Below, in pieces: positions 48,487 to 56,364 of a stretch of DNA of 64,000 nucleotides. The stretch covers positions 372,001 to 436,000 of the forward strand of contig CP025839.1 in the NCBI GenBank assembly GCA_002953655.1, written 5' to 3'. Both the position numbers and the translations under genes were made by a program. Origin of the DNA: Latilactobacillus sakei. Its GTDB lineage: Bacteria; Bacillota; Bacilli; Lactobacillales; Lactobacillaceae. The notes under the pieces were generated by a model. That model did not search any database. It had not been told where the DNA came from and saw only the letters and a program-made list of their open reading frames with translations. Positions within the stretch are counted from its first letter, which is position 1; every line of letters starts with the position of its first letter.

Positions 48487-48843
48487 ATGTTAAACCTAGT
48501 ATTAGGTGCCAATCCATTTGGTGGCAACTCAAGTTTCTTAATCATCTTGGTTTTAATGATGGTCATGATGTATTTCATGGTCATGCGGCCACAAAAGAAA
48601 CAACAACAAAAACATCAAGAAATGGTTAACCAAATGAAAAAAGGCGACCAAGTTATCACAATTGGTGGTTTACACGGTGTCATTGACTCAGTGAATAACG
48701 ATACTAAAATTGTTGTTTTAGATTGTGATGGCGTTTATCTTAAATTTAACTTAAGTGCTATCCGGACAGTTGAACCAACTGCTAAAGCAACTGAAACAGT
48801 CGTTGAAGACACAGTTGACGAATCAAAAGAAGAAACAAAATAA
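48487..48843 (+). CDS. yajC: Preprotein translocase accessory subunit YajC
   Basis: YajC binds the SecDF-YidC module. The 118-residue protein has one membrane segment at about residues 15-35 ending in MRPQKKQQQKHQEM, then the conserved MKKGDQVITIGGLHGVI. AAAGAGG precedes the ATG. A strong terminator follows. Confidence 0.95.
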   Translation: MLNLVLGANPFGGNSSFLIILVLMMVMMYFMVMRPQKKQQQKHQEMVNQMKKGDQVITIGGLHGVIDSVNNDTKIVVLDCDGVYLKFNLSAIRTVEPTAKATETVVEDTVDESKEETK

Positions 48844-48849
48844 TTTAAG

Positions 48850-48892
48850 CGAGATGACTCATTTTTATCATAAAATGAGTCATCTTTTTTTG
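48850..48892 (+). terminator. Terminator after yajC
   Basis: AGATGACTCATTTT and AAAATGAGTCATCT form a perfect 14-bp stem, followed by seven T. Confidence 0.92.
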
Positions 48893-49011
48893 TATAATAC
48901 ATAAAATAGATAGTCGAGTAGCGAGCGGTTTGATATACTATAATCAGATAGTTTATAGTGTTAACCTAAATGATTGTTAGCGCTGTTAAACAAAATGGAG
49001 ATGGTGATTTA

Positions 49012-50166
49012 ATGACTTTAGAATTAACTGACGAATTACTTGCAACACCAACAGCACTTGATGCGAAGCTTGATTTTTCAGATGAAATTAAGCATAAATT
49101 AACGCCAGCAGAAATGGTATCGGCGCAAGCGTATGCGCAGAGTCTCTCGGTCAGACAACAGAATACTGTAACCGAGTATGGTAAAGCACAACAAACAGCA
49201 CTTTCTAATTTTTCAACTGATATTTTAGAAAAAGTCCGGAATAAGGATCTAGGAGAAATTGGGGATAGTCTGCGGGTACTCGTTAAAAGTTTAAGTGAAG
49301 CCAACCCTGATAAGTTGGCCCATCAAAATGATTCACTATTCGCTAAATTATTTGCGCGCCTTAGGACGTCGCTATTGGAAATGACGGCTAAATATCAAGA
49401 AGTGAGTGTCCAAATTGACCGTTCGGCAGAGCAATTAGCAAAGCAAGAACAGGTTTTATTATCAGATAACAATTTATTAGATGAAATGTATACTAAAAAT
49501 TTAGCTTTTTATCAGGAGTTAAACATCTTAATTGTGGGGGCTAAGTTGAAAATCGAAGCGCTTGATACTGAGATTGCACAAATGCAGGCAACGCTTAAAG
49601 CTGGCGATCAAATGCAAGTGCAACAGTTACAAGATTTAATGGCGATGCAAGAACGTTTGGGTAAGAAAATGTCTGATTTATTGTTAACACGTGAGATTAC
49701 GATTCAACAGGCGCCACAAATCCGATTAATTCAAAATAGCAATACGGTCTTAGCGGAAAAAATTCAAGCATCCATTGCAACGGCTATTCCGCTTTGGAAA
49801 AATCAAGTCGGCATCGCCTTAGCGTTACTGAGCCAAAAAGAAGCTTTATTAACTCAAAATGCGGTAGCCAATGCGACCAATGATTTATTGAAGAAAAACA
49901 GTCAACTTTTACATCAATCGGCTGTTGAGATTGCTCAAGCTAGTCAACGGGGAATTGTAGATGTGGCAACTTTAAAAGAAACCCAGACTAACCTAATTGA
50001 TACGATTTCTGAAGTCTTACAGATTCAAGCCGAAGGTAAGACCCAACGCCAAGATGTTGAAAGTCAATTACAACAATTAGAGCAGTCATTGCAAAAACGT
50101 TTAGCAACGATTGACCAAACTGAATTGAAGCAGGATGAAGACAATGCGCAAGATACTAGTTTATAG
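49012..50166 (+). CDS. TelA/KlaA family protein (toxic anion resistance)
   Basis: The 384-residue soluble protein is largely helical, with long coiled-coil stretches, and fits the TelA family (for example DKLAHQNDSLFAKLFAR, and ITIQQAPQIRLIQNSNTVLAEKIQ near residue 228 with the family's IRxIQxxNxxL pattern). TelA is linked to tellurite and envelope-stress resistance, but its activity is unknown. The frame opens at 48970 without a ribosome site; the ATG at 49012 after GGAGATGGTGA is preferred. It starts a tight four-gene operon. Confidence 0.85.
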   Translation: MTLELTDELLATPTALDAKLDFSDEIKHKLTPAEMVSAQAYAQSLSVRQQNTVTEYGKAQQTALSNFSTDILEKVRNKDLGEIGDSLRVLVKSLSEANPDKLAHQNDSLFAKLFARLRTSLLEMTAKYQEVSVQIDRSAEQLAKQEQVLLSDNNLLDEMYTKNLAFYQELNILIVGAKLKIEALDTEIAQMQATLKAGDQMQVQQLQDLMAMQERLGKKMSDLLLTREITIQQAPQIRLIQNSNTVLAEKIQASIATAIPLWKNQVGIALALLSQKEALLTQNAVANATNDLLKKNSQLLHQSAVEIAQASQRGIVDVATLKETQTNLIDTISEVLQIQAEGKTQRQDVESQLQQLEQSLQKRLATIDQTELKQDEDNAQDTSL

Positions 50167-51340
50167 TCAACCTAAATTACATTTTTTGATGCGCCGGTTA
50201 GTGGCGCTGTTGTTACTACTACTATTTATTGGGGGCTTTTTGTTAAGGGCTAAATACCACAATGAGTTTGTGGCAGGTCAGTATTATCACCAGTTATTAA
50301 TTGTGTACGGACTCGCGTTTATTGGGATTCTTAGTTATTGGGGGGTTAGTTATCACCACTTGGCGCAAGATAAGTTTCAAGTGGCCAGAATTAACGACCA
50401 AAAGACAGGCCTGTGGCTTAATCTACATGGCTTTCGAACCCGACGAATTTATGTGGCTTTTGAATGGTTGACGGTGCAAAATAATCGAACGGGGATTCAA
50501 TTGAATTATCGCCGAGCATTAGCACTGACGCGTCGCGATAAGCTGATGCTAGTCGGTCGCGGTTCCGTTACCTTAGATACCCGGGTCTTTGATAAAAAAG
50601 TGCTCGTTAGTTTTGCACGCCAATTAGAGGCAACTAATCAAGCAGAAGTAGCAGCGGGCTTTTCTGAAATTATCGACCGTGATATTAAGCCAACCAAGCT
50701 GCCTAAAATATCGCTTTGGAAGTGGCTTTGTGTGGGAATAACACTCTTTTTTTTAGGAGCTACTATTTGGGATACTAATTCAGCGACAACTAAGCCAACC
50801 AAAGAAGTACGCGCTAAGACTGAATTTGCCCGTAATGGTTATCACAAAGCACAGACGTATCAAAAGCCGGGGCAAGTTGTTAAGACGCGTAAATTAAAGC
50901 TGGTGATTAACCACATCTACCGTGCGACATCAACCGATGAAAAAGCATTAGTGATACTGAATGTGACGGTTAGCGGACACAACGTTGATGATGGGTTAAG
51001 TCTAGCAGGTGGGGACTTTTATCTGTATCGTAAGTGGTCTTTGAAGGATGAAAAAGACGATGAATATTTTGATATGGCTGGACATAAAAATCTCAATTAT
51101 CTCTTACTTGATGGTAAAGAGCAGCCGATTATTAATATTTTGAAGGAAGGTTACGAGGTGTCAGGGGATACGCCACCTCGAACTTTTAATATTGTGATGA
51201 ATAAACCGAATCAAGCAGCTTTTGATATTGTTTACCAGGGCTTTTATTATGATTTAAATAAAAAGCCAAGCAGTACTGATGACACTTCCTTTGTATTACA
51301 TGTTAAGGAAAAGCAATTGGAGGAATTGACGAATGGTTAA
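50144..51340 (+). CDS. Membrane protein with DUF4352-like extracytoplasmic domain
   Basis: I do not recognise this as a named protein. The 398-residue product has two N-terminal membrane helices (about residues 15-35 and 50-72), a basic ~110-residue segment, a third helix near 190-210, and a C-terminal outside domain. That domain (KLVINHIYRATSTDEKALVILNVTVSG near 250) has the beta-rich pattern of DUF4352-type domains. It overlaps the end of telA by 23 bp. ATG at 50144 is chosen over 50135 because AGGA then lies eight bases upstream. Co-translation with telA implies a shared complex. Confidence 0.7.
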   Translation: MRKILVYSQPKLHFLMRRLVALLLLLLFIGGFLLRAKYHNEFVAGQYYHQLLIVYGLAFIGILSYWGVSYHHLAQDKFQVARINDQKTGLWLNLHGFRTRRIYVAFEWLTVQNNRTGIQLNYRRALALTRRDKLMLVGRGSVTLDTRVFDKKVLVSFARQLEATNQAEVAAGFSEIIDRDIKPTKLPKISLWKWLCVGITLFFLGATIWDTNSATTKPTKEVRAKTEFARNGYHKAQTYQKPGQVVKTRKLKLVINHIYRATSTDEKALVILNVTVSGHNVDDGLSLAGGDFYLYRKWSLKDEKDDEYFDMAGHKNLNYLLLDGKEQPIINILKEGYEVSGDTPPRTFNIVMNKPNQAAFDIVYQGFYYDLNKKPSSTDDTSFVLHVKEKQLEELTNG

Positions 51341-51917
51341 AAAAGGAATCCTGATTATTTTAGGGTTTGTATGCTATTTCGGTATAGCAATCACGCCAGT
51401 AGCCGCTCGAACATACGATTATCAGCCAGGAAAGCCCATTACGCTTAAGGATGCAGGCAACCACTATACGATTTTAAATATTAAGACCCTAGAAAAGCCA
51501 TTACCTAAATTCAACTATGAGGATACAGATGAGTTAGAACGCTTTTTAGTAGTTCAGATGCAACTGTCGGTTGCTAAGAATAATGAAGAAGAATCGGTTG
51601 GCGATTATATGTATAAATTAAAAGAAGGTCCTAATCAGCTTGATGCACTAGATAGGTTTGAAAAAGATTTTAAGAATACGACTTTACAAGCGCAATATTA
51701 TCTATCTTGGATTAACAATAGTGATGATAAATTAGTGGTTAAACCAGGTAAACATAAAAAGTACGACTTAGTTTTTAAGATTTATCCACAAAATGATTTA
51801 GTTTTAGAAATAAAATTACCGCGTTCACTAGACGATAACCATGTTGATCGGATTAATATTAAAAAGATTCAAAGCAAAAATGGGGTGACGCCTAGTTTAA
51901 CGCAGGAGGCGCAGTAG
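51333..51917 (+). CDS. Secreted or membrane-tethered DUF4352-like protein
   Basis: The 194-residue product has a signal peptide (residues 1-26, cleavage near PVAA-RTYDY) with no lipobox cysteine, then a single domain that looks related to the C-terminal part of the preceding protein (HYTILNIKTLEK and FLVVQMQLSV strands, then NNSDDKLVVKPGKHKKYDLVFKI). Family and function are unknown. It overlaps the previous gene by 8 bp and has GGAGGA before its ATG, so it belongs to the TelA operon. Confidence 0.68.
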   Translation: MVKKGILIILGFVCYFGIAITPVAARTYDYQPGKPITLKDAGNHYTILNIKTLEKPLPKFNYEDTDELERFLVVQMQLSVAKNNEEESVGDYMYKLKEGPNQLDALDRFEKDFKNTTLQAQYYLSWINNSDDKLVVKPGKHKKYDLVFKIYPQNDLVLEIKLPRSLDDNHVDRINIKKIQSKNGVTPSLTQEAQ

Positions 51918-51918
51918 C

Positions 51919-52686
51919 ATGCAAAATATTATTCAATACCGACAGTGGCAACGGGGACTGGCTGTTGTGCTTTTGGGAATATTACTTTTAGTCATTAAGG
52001 CTGATCAGGGACTGCCGTTTTTTATCATTGCTGCAATCACCTTTCAATTTTGTTTTAACCAACGACGTAGTTGGTTAATATACGCCCCGCTGACCATCGT
52101 TATGTTGAATTTTGTGATGAGCGACCATTTTTTCAGTGATGGACTATTGGGCGGTTCCTTTTTAATCGCTGTTTTTTCATTACCAGTGGAAGGACTGATT
52201 TACCTTTATCGGCGAATTAGCGTTCGGCGTTATGCACGCCAGATTAATGAATCAGGAGCACTGGGTCAGCTCTATATTAGTGATCATCTGCTGAAGCAAA
52301 GTGGATTAACGAATGCTGAGCGGCTGTTTTTCAAGCGAGAAATTAAAAGCTCATATCAACAACTTGTTTATTTACAACGCGTTAAAATTAAGGCCAGTGC
52401 TAGTTTAAAATCTTATAACAAAGATCTTAAACTGATTAATGCCATTTTTAATGAATTGTTGAGTTCACCACGCCAAATTTTAAATGTTTCAGATTTTTTA
52501 TATGACCATTTTCCAGACTATGTGGCGCAAACCAAAAGTTTATTGCGTTTGAAAAATAACGTTTTGAAAGTTTCAGAAGACGAGGATAAGATTAAAGAAA
52601 TTCAAACGACGATTAAAGAGCTCTCCGAGTTACTAGCGGCGGATTATTTAATCGTTACGGCAGATGAACGACAACTCGAAAATTAA
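51919..52686 (+). CDS. XpaC-like membrane protein
   Basis: The 255-residue product has three or four N-terminal membrane segments (about residues 13-100) and a cytoplasmic helical domain (from NESGALGQLYISDHLLKQSGL) resembling XpaC, named in Bacillus for hydrolysis of a chromogenic phosphate. XpaC and TelA genes are usually paired, which supports the call. Start codon follows the previous stop by one base, with GGAGG upstream. The tail is rich in coiled-coil heptads. Confidence 0.7.
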   Translation: MQNIIQYRQWQRGLAVVLLGILLLVIKADQGLPFFIIAAITFQFCFNQRRSWLIYAPLTIVMLNFVMSDHFFSDGLLGGSFLIAVFSLPVEGLIYLYRRISVRRYARQINESGALGQLYISDHLLKQSGLTNAERLFFKREIKSSYQQLVYLQRVKIKASASLKSYNKDLKLINAIFNELLSSPRQILNVSDFLYDHFPDYVAQTKSLLRLKNNVLKVSEDEDKIKEIQTTIKELSELLAADYLIVTADERQLEN

Positions 52687-52688
52687 AG

Positions 52689-52719
52689 CAAAGGGACTGT
52701 TTGAACGGTCCCTTTTTTA
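52689..52719 (+). terminator. Terminator of the TelA-XpaC operon
   Basis: AAGGGACTGTT and AACGGTCCCTT pair with one G-T pair and a tight loop, followed by six T. Confidence 0.88.
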
Positions 52720-52828
52720 TATGGTTGGTTAGTGATTAATAGCGCAATATTTCTTGTAGTTCAATTGAATAGATTGCTACGGTTGAAATTAACCTTTAAA
52801 AAATATGTTAAAAAAATCACAATAATAG

Positions 52829-52857
52829 TTTACAAACGCTGCTGAATGCGTTATGCT
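52829..52857 (+). promoter_or_regulatory. Promoter of adhE
   Basis: TTTACA and TATGCT are spaced by exactly 17 bp, 47 bp before the adhE start. Confidence 0.75.
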
Positions 52858-52861
52858 TTCT

Positions 52862-52879
52862 TTGTTAATTAAATCACAT
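52862..52879 (+). promoter_or_regulatory. Rex operator at the adhE transcription start
   Basis: TTGTTA-ATTAAA-TCACAT matches 10 of 12 fixed positions of the Rex consensus TTGTGA-N6-TCACAA. It covers the expected transcription start, so Rex binding would block initiation. Confidence 0.75.
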
Positions 52880-52903
52880 ATAAAAATTACGGAGGCATTC
52901 CTG

Positions 52904-55498
52904 ATGGTTAAAAAAGAAGGCGTTAAAGCGGTTGTTGATGCGGTATCTGAAGTAGATAAGATGGTGACGGATTTAGTCACACGGGCCCATGAAGCACTTA
53001 AAATCATGGAAACATTCGATCAAGCGAAGGTGGATCATATTGTCCACCAAATGGCGATTGCCGGCCTTGATCATCATATGGAATTAGCTAAAATGGCCGT
53101 TGAAGAAACGGGTCGTGGAATCTATGAAGATAAAGCCATTAAAAATATTTTTGCAACGGAAGAAATTTGGCACGCGATTAAAGATAATAAAACAGTTGGT
53201 GTCATTGAAGAAGATCCAGAACATGGGATTACTAAGATTGCGGAACCAGTCGGGGTCATTGCGGGGGTAACCCCGGTTACTAATCCAACCTCAACCACGA
53301 TTTTTAAGGCAGAAATTGCCATTAAAACACGGAATCCAATCATCTTTGCTTTCCATCCCAATGCCCAAAAATGTTCTGCCAGAGCACTTGAAGTGATTAA
53401 AGAAGAAGCCGTTAAAGCCGGCTTACCAGCGGATGCCTTATTATTCATTGAGGAACCTAGTTTGGCAGCCACTCAAGCTTTGATGAATCATACTGGGATT
53501 GCAACGGTCCTAGCCACTGGTGGACCAGGGATGGTTAAGGCTGCTTATTCAACTGGAAAACCAGCGTTAGGGGTTGGGGCTGGTAACGCACCAGCTTATA
53601 TTGAAGAATCAGCCAATATCAAACAAGCAGTCAATGATTTAATATTATCGAAATCATTTGATAACGGGATGATCTGTGCATCAGAACAAGCGGTGATTGT
53701 TGATGCTAAAATCTACAACGAGGTTAAAAAAGAATTCCAAGCACAAGGTGTTTATTTTGCCAAAGCAAGTGAGCTCCCTGCGTTAAACGAAGCAATTATT
53801 GATCCGGCTAAGAACGCTGTGCGCCCGGCAATCCCTGGGCAATCAGCTGCTAAAATTGCTAAGTTAGCTGGCATTGATATTCCAGAAGATACCCCCGTTT
53901 TAATTGCTGAAATCAAGGGTGTTGGTCATCAATACCCACTCTCACATGAAAAATTATCGCCGGTCTTAGCGATGATTAAAGCCAAAGACCGTGAAGATGG
54001 TTTGGCATTATGTGAAGCGATGCTTGATCTAGGAGGCTTGGGCCACACCGCATCATTGCATACGACAGATGACGCGTTACCATTAGAATTTGCAAAACGG
54101 ATGAAGGCTTGTCGTGTGTTGGTTAACACACCATCGGCCCAAGGTGGGATTGGTGATTTATACAATGAAATGATTCCGTCATTAACACTAGGCTGTGGAT
54201 CATATGGGCATAACTCAATTTCACATAATGTCTCGACAATTGACTTATTGAATATTAAAACATTGGCGAAACGGCGGAATAATATGCAATGGGTCAAATT
54301 GCCAAGCAAAATCTATTTTGAAAAAAATTCGGTCAACTATTTAGAAAAAATGGCTGATTTAAATAAGGTTTTTATCGTCGCTGATCAGGGCATGGTGAAC
54401 CTTGGTTATGTCCGGATTGTTGAAGAAGTGTTAGCTAAACGGGCGAATGACGTTCAAATGCAAATCTTCTCAGATGTTGAACCAGATCCATCAACCAACA
54501 CGATTTATAAGGGTGCTGCAGCGATGCGGAGTTTTGAACCAGATGCGATTGTCGCAATTGGTGGCGGTTCTGTCATGGATGCTGCTAAAGGGATGTGGTT
54601 ATTCTATGACTCAGAAGAGGCCGATTTCTTCGGCGCAAAACAAAAATTCTTAGACATTCGCAAGCGGACCTACAAGTTCCCTAAACTTAACAAAACCAAA
54701 CTAATCTGTATCCCAACAACTTCTGGGACGGGGTCAGAAGTAACACCTTTTGCGGTGATTACTGATAGCGAAACCCACATTAAATACCCATTGGCAGATT
54801 ATGCATTGACGCCAGACGTGGCAATTGTGGATAGTCAATTTGTCGAAAGTGTGCCACCACGAGTTGTGGCACACACTGGGTTGGATGTGCTCTGTCATGC
54901 GACTGAAAGCTACGTATCAACCATGGCGTCTAACTACACGAAGGGGCTTAGTTTACAGGCGATTAAATTAGTTTTTGATAACTTGAAGGCCAGCTACGAT
55001 GGTGATATTACGGCTAAAGGGAACATGCATGATGCCTCAACCATGGCGGGGATGGCCTTTGCGAATGCGTTATTGGGCATCAACCACTCACTGGCGCACA
55101 AGTTAGGTGGCGCGTTCAACTTACCCCACGGTTTGATGATAGCCATCACAATGCCCCATGTTATTCGCTATAATGCGACAACCCCAACCAAACGGGCACT
55201 CTGGGCTAAATATAGTTACTTCAGAGCTGATGAAGATTACGCCGAAATCGCACGTTATATTGGGTTGAAGGGTAATACGACAGCAGAACTCGTTGAAGCG
55301 TATGCCAATGCAGTGACTGAATTAGCCGAAAGTGTTGGGATTCAAATGAGTCTGAAGGCTAACGGTGTCACCAAGGCGGATTTCAAGCAACATGTTGACG
55401 AATTAGCCGAATTAGCTTATGAAGATAACTGTACCGTTACAAATCCAAAGGAACCATTAATTAAAGAATTAAAAGGTATCTTAGAAGCAGAATTTTAA
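52904..55498 (+). CDS. adhE: Bifunctional acetaldehyde-CoA/alcohol dehydrogenase AdhE
   Basis: AdhE reduces acetyl-CoA to acetaldehyde and then ethanol, oxidising two NADH. The 864-residue protein has an N-terminal aldehyde dehydrogenase domain (catalytic cysteine in GMICASEQAV near residue 245) and a C-terminal iron-dependent alcohol dehydrogenase domain (GGGSVMDAAK near 550, TTSGTGSEVTPFAV near 604, metal histidines in NHSLAHKLGGAFNLPHG near 727). The frame is open from 52853, but ATG at 52904 after CGGAGG is the start. Rex control is likely. Confidence 0.96.
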   Translation: MVKKEGVKAVVDAVSEVDKMVTDLVTRAHEALKIMETFDQAKVDHIVHQMAIAGLDHHMELAKMAVEETGRGIYEDKAIKNIFATEEIWHAIKDNKTVGVIEEDPEHGITKIAEPVGVIAGVTPVTNPTSTTIFKAEIAIKTRNPIIFAFHPNAQKCSARALEVIKEEAVKAGLPADALLFIEEPSLAATQALMNHTGIATVLATGGPGMVKAAYSTGKPALGVGAGNAPAYIEESANIKQAVNDLILSKSFDNGMICASEQAVIVDAKIYNEVKKEFQAQGVYFAKASELPALNEAIIDPAKNAVRPAIPGQSAAKIAKLAGIDIPEDTPVLIAEIKGVGHQYPLSHEKLSPVLAMIKAKDREDGLALCEAMLDLGGLGHTASLHTTDDALPLEFAKRMKACRVLVNTPSAQGGIGDLYNEMIPSLTLGCGSYGHNSISHNVSTIDLLNIKTLAKRRNNMQWVKLPSKIYFEKNSVNYLEKMADLNKVFIVADQGMVNLGYVRIVEEVLAKRANDVQMQIFSDVEPDPSTNTIYKGAAAMRSFEPDAIVAIGGGSVMDAAKGMWLFYDSEEADFFGAKQKFLDIRKRTYKFPKLNKTKLICIPTTSGTGSEVTPFAVITDSETHIKYPLADYALTPDVAIVDSQFVESVPPRVVAHTGLDVLCHATESYVSTMASNYTKGLSLQAIKLVFDNLKASYDGDITAKGNMHDASTMAGMAFANALLGINHSLAHKLGGAFNLPHGLMIAITMPHVIRYNATTPTKRALWAKYSYFRADEDYAEIARYIGLKGNTTAELVEAYANAVTELAESVGIQMSLKANGVTKADFKQHVDELAELAYEDNCTVTNPKEPLIKELKGILEAEF

Positions 55499-55510
55499 AA
55501 ATAAATAGTT

Positions 55511-55551
55511 AAAAAGGATTAAGCCTTGTTTGAAGGGCTTAATCCTTTTTA
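55511..55551 (+). terminator. Terminator after adhE
   Basis: AAAAAGGATTAAGCC and GGCTTAATCCTTTTT are perfect complements around a ten-base loop. Confidence 0.92.
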
Positions 55552-55644
55552 TCTTGTTTAAATTTAAACCTGAGAGTATTAATATTACTCAAAATAGGGC
55601 ATAATAGAGGGTAGACATTCATTTAATTCAGGGAGAACTGAGAA

Positions 55645-55662
55645 AAGTTTGTCGACAAACTT
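55645..55662 (+). promoter_or_regulatory. 18-bp perfect palindrome before the DtxR-family gene
   Basis: AAGTTTGTCGACAAACTT is its own reverse complement and ends 14 bp before the start codon, downstream of a probable -10 (ATAATA near 55611). It is a candidate operator for autoregulation. Confidence 0.6.
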
Positions 55663-55676
55663 GATTAAGGATCGGG

Positions 55677-56345
55677 ATGGCAATGACACCCAATAAAGAA
55701 GACTATTTAAAAATTATTTTTGAACTTGGTGGCGACGCAAAAAAAGTTACCAATAAGGAAATTCTAGCGGGATTGAACGTTTCGGCAGCATCAGTCACGG
55801 AAATGGTCAACAAATTAGTGAAAGAGAATTACGTCAACCACACACCCTATCAAGGGATTCAATTGACAAGTGAAGGTGCTAGAGAAGCAGCGCTATTAGT
55901 GCGCAATCATCGCTTGTGGGAAGTTTTTCTAGTCGACAAGTTACATTATCAATTTAATACCGTTCATCCAGAAGCAGAACAGCTTGAGCATGTAACCAAT
56001 CATGATTTAGCCGAACGGTTGGCCGATTTTTTAGGCCATCCAAAGCGCTGCCCACACGGTGGCATTATCCCTAACGCTAAAGGTGAGTTTGAACAACAGA
56101 GCCACCATGCATTAGTCGATCTTGAGGTCGGTGAAAAAGCGGTAATTGAACGGGTATTAGATGATAATGATTTATTGAAATACACGTTGGAAATCGGCTT
56201 AACGGTTGGCGATACTGTGACTTTGACGAAGGTGGGGCTTTTTGAAAGTCCGATTACCGTGATGGATGAAACACAGCAAACCGAAATTCAAGTCGGGATT
56301 AAAGCGGCGCAACACATTTTTGTGACGCCAGTTACAGCAGATTAA
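55677..56345 (+). CDS. DtxR/MntR-family metal-dependent regulator
   Basis: The ~222-residue protein has an N-terminal winged helix (TPNKEDYLKIIFELGGD, then VSAASVTEMVNKL), a metal-binding dimerisation domain (VRNHRLWEVFL near 80, HPEAEQLEH near 103, HPKRCPHGGIIP near 124) and a C-terminal FeoA/SH3-like domain. The metal ligands look intact; manganese or iron cannot be separated by eye. ATG at 55683 (MTPNK) is an alternative start that better matches the family. It is followed by zwf after about 19 bp, an unusual pairing. Confidence 0.88.
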   Translation: MAMTPNKEDYLKIIFELGGDAKKVTNKEILAGLNVSAASVTEMVNKLVKENYVNHTPYQGIQLTSEGAREAALLVRNHRLWEVFLVDKLHYQFNTVHPEAEQLEHVTNHDLAERLADFLGHPKRCPHGGIIPNAKGEFEQQSHHALVDLEVGEKAVIERVLDDNDLLKYTLEIGLTVGDTVTLTKVGLFESPITVMDETQQTEIQVGIKAAQHIFVTPVTAD

Positions 56346-56364
56346 TGAAGAAAGTGGTGTGAAC

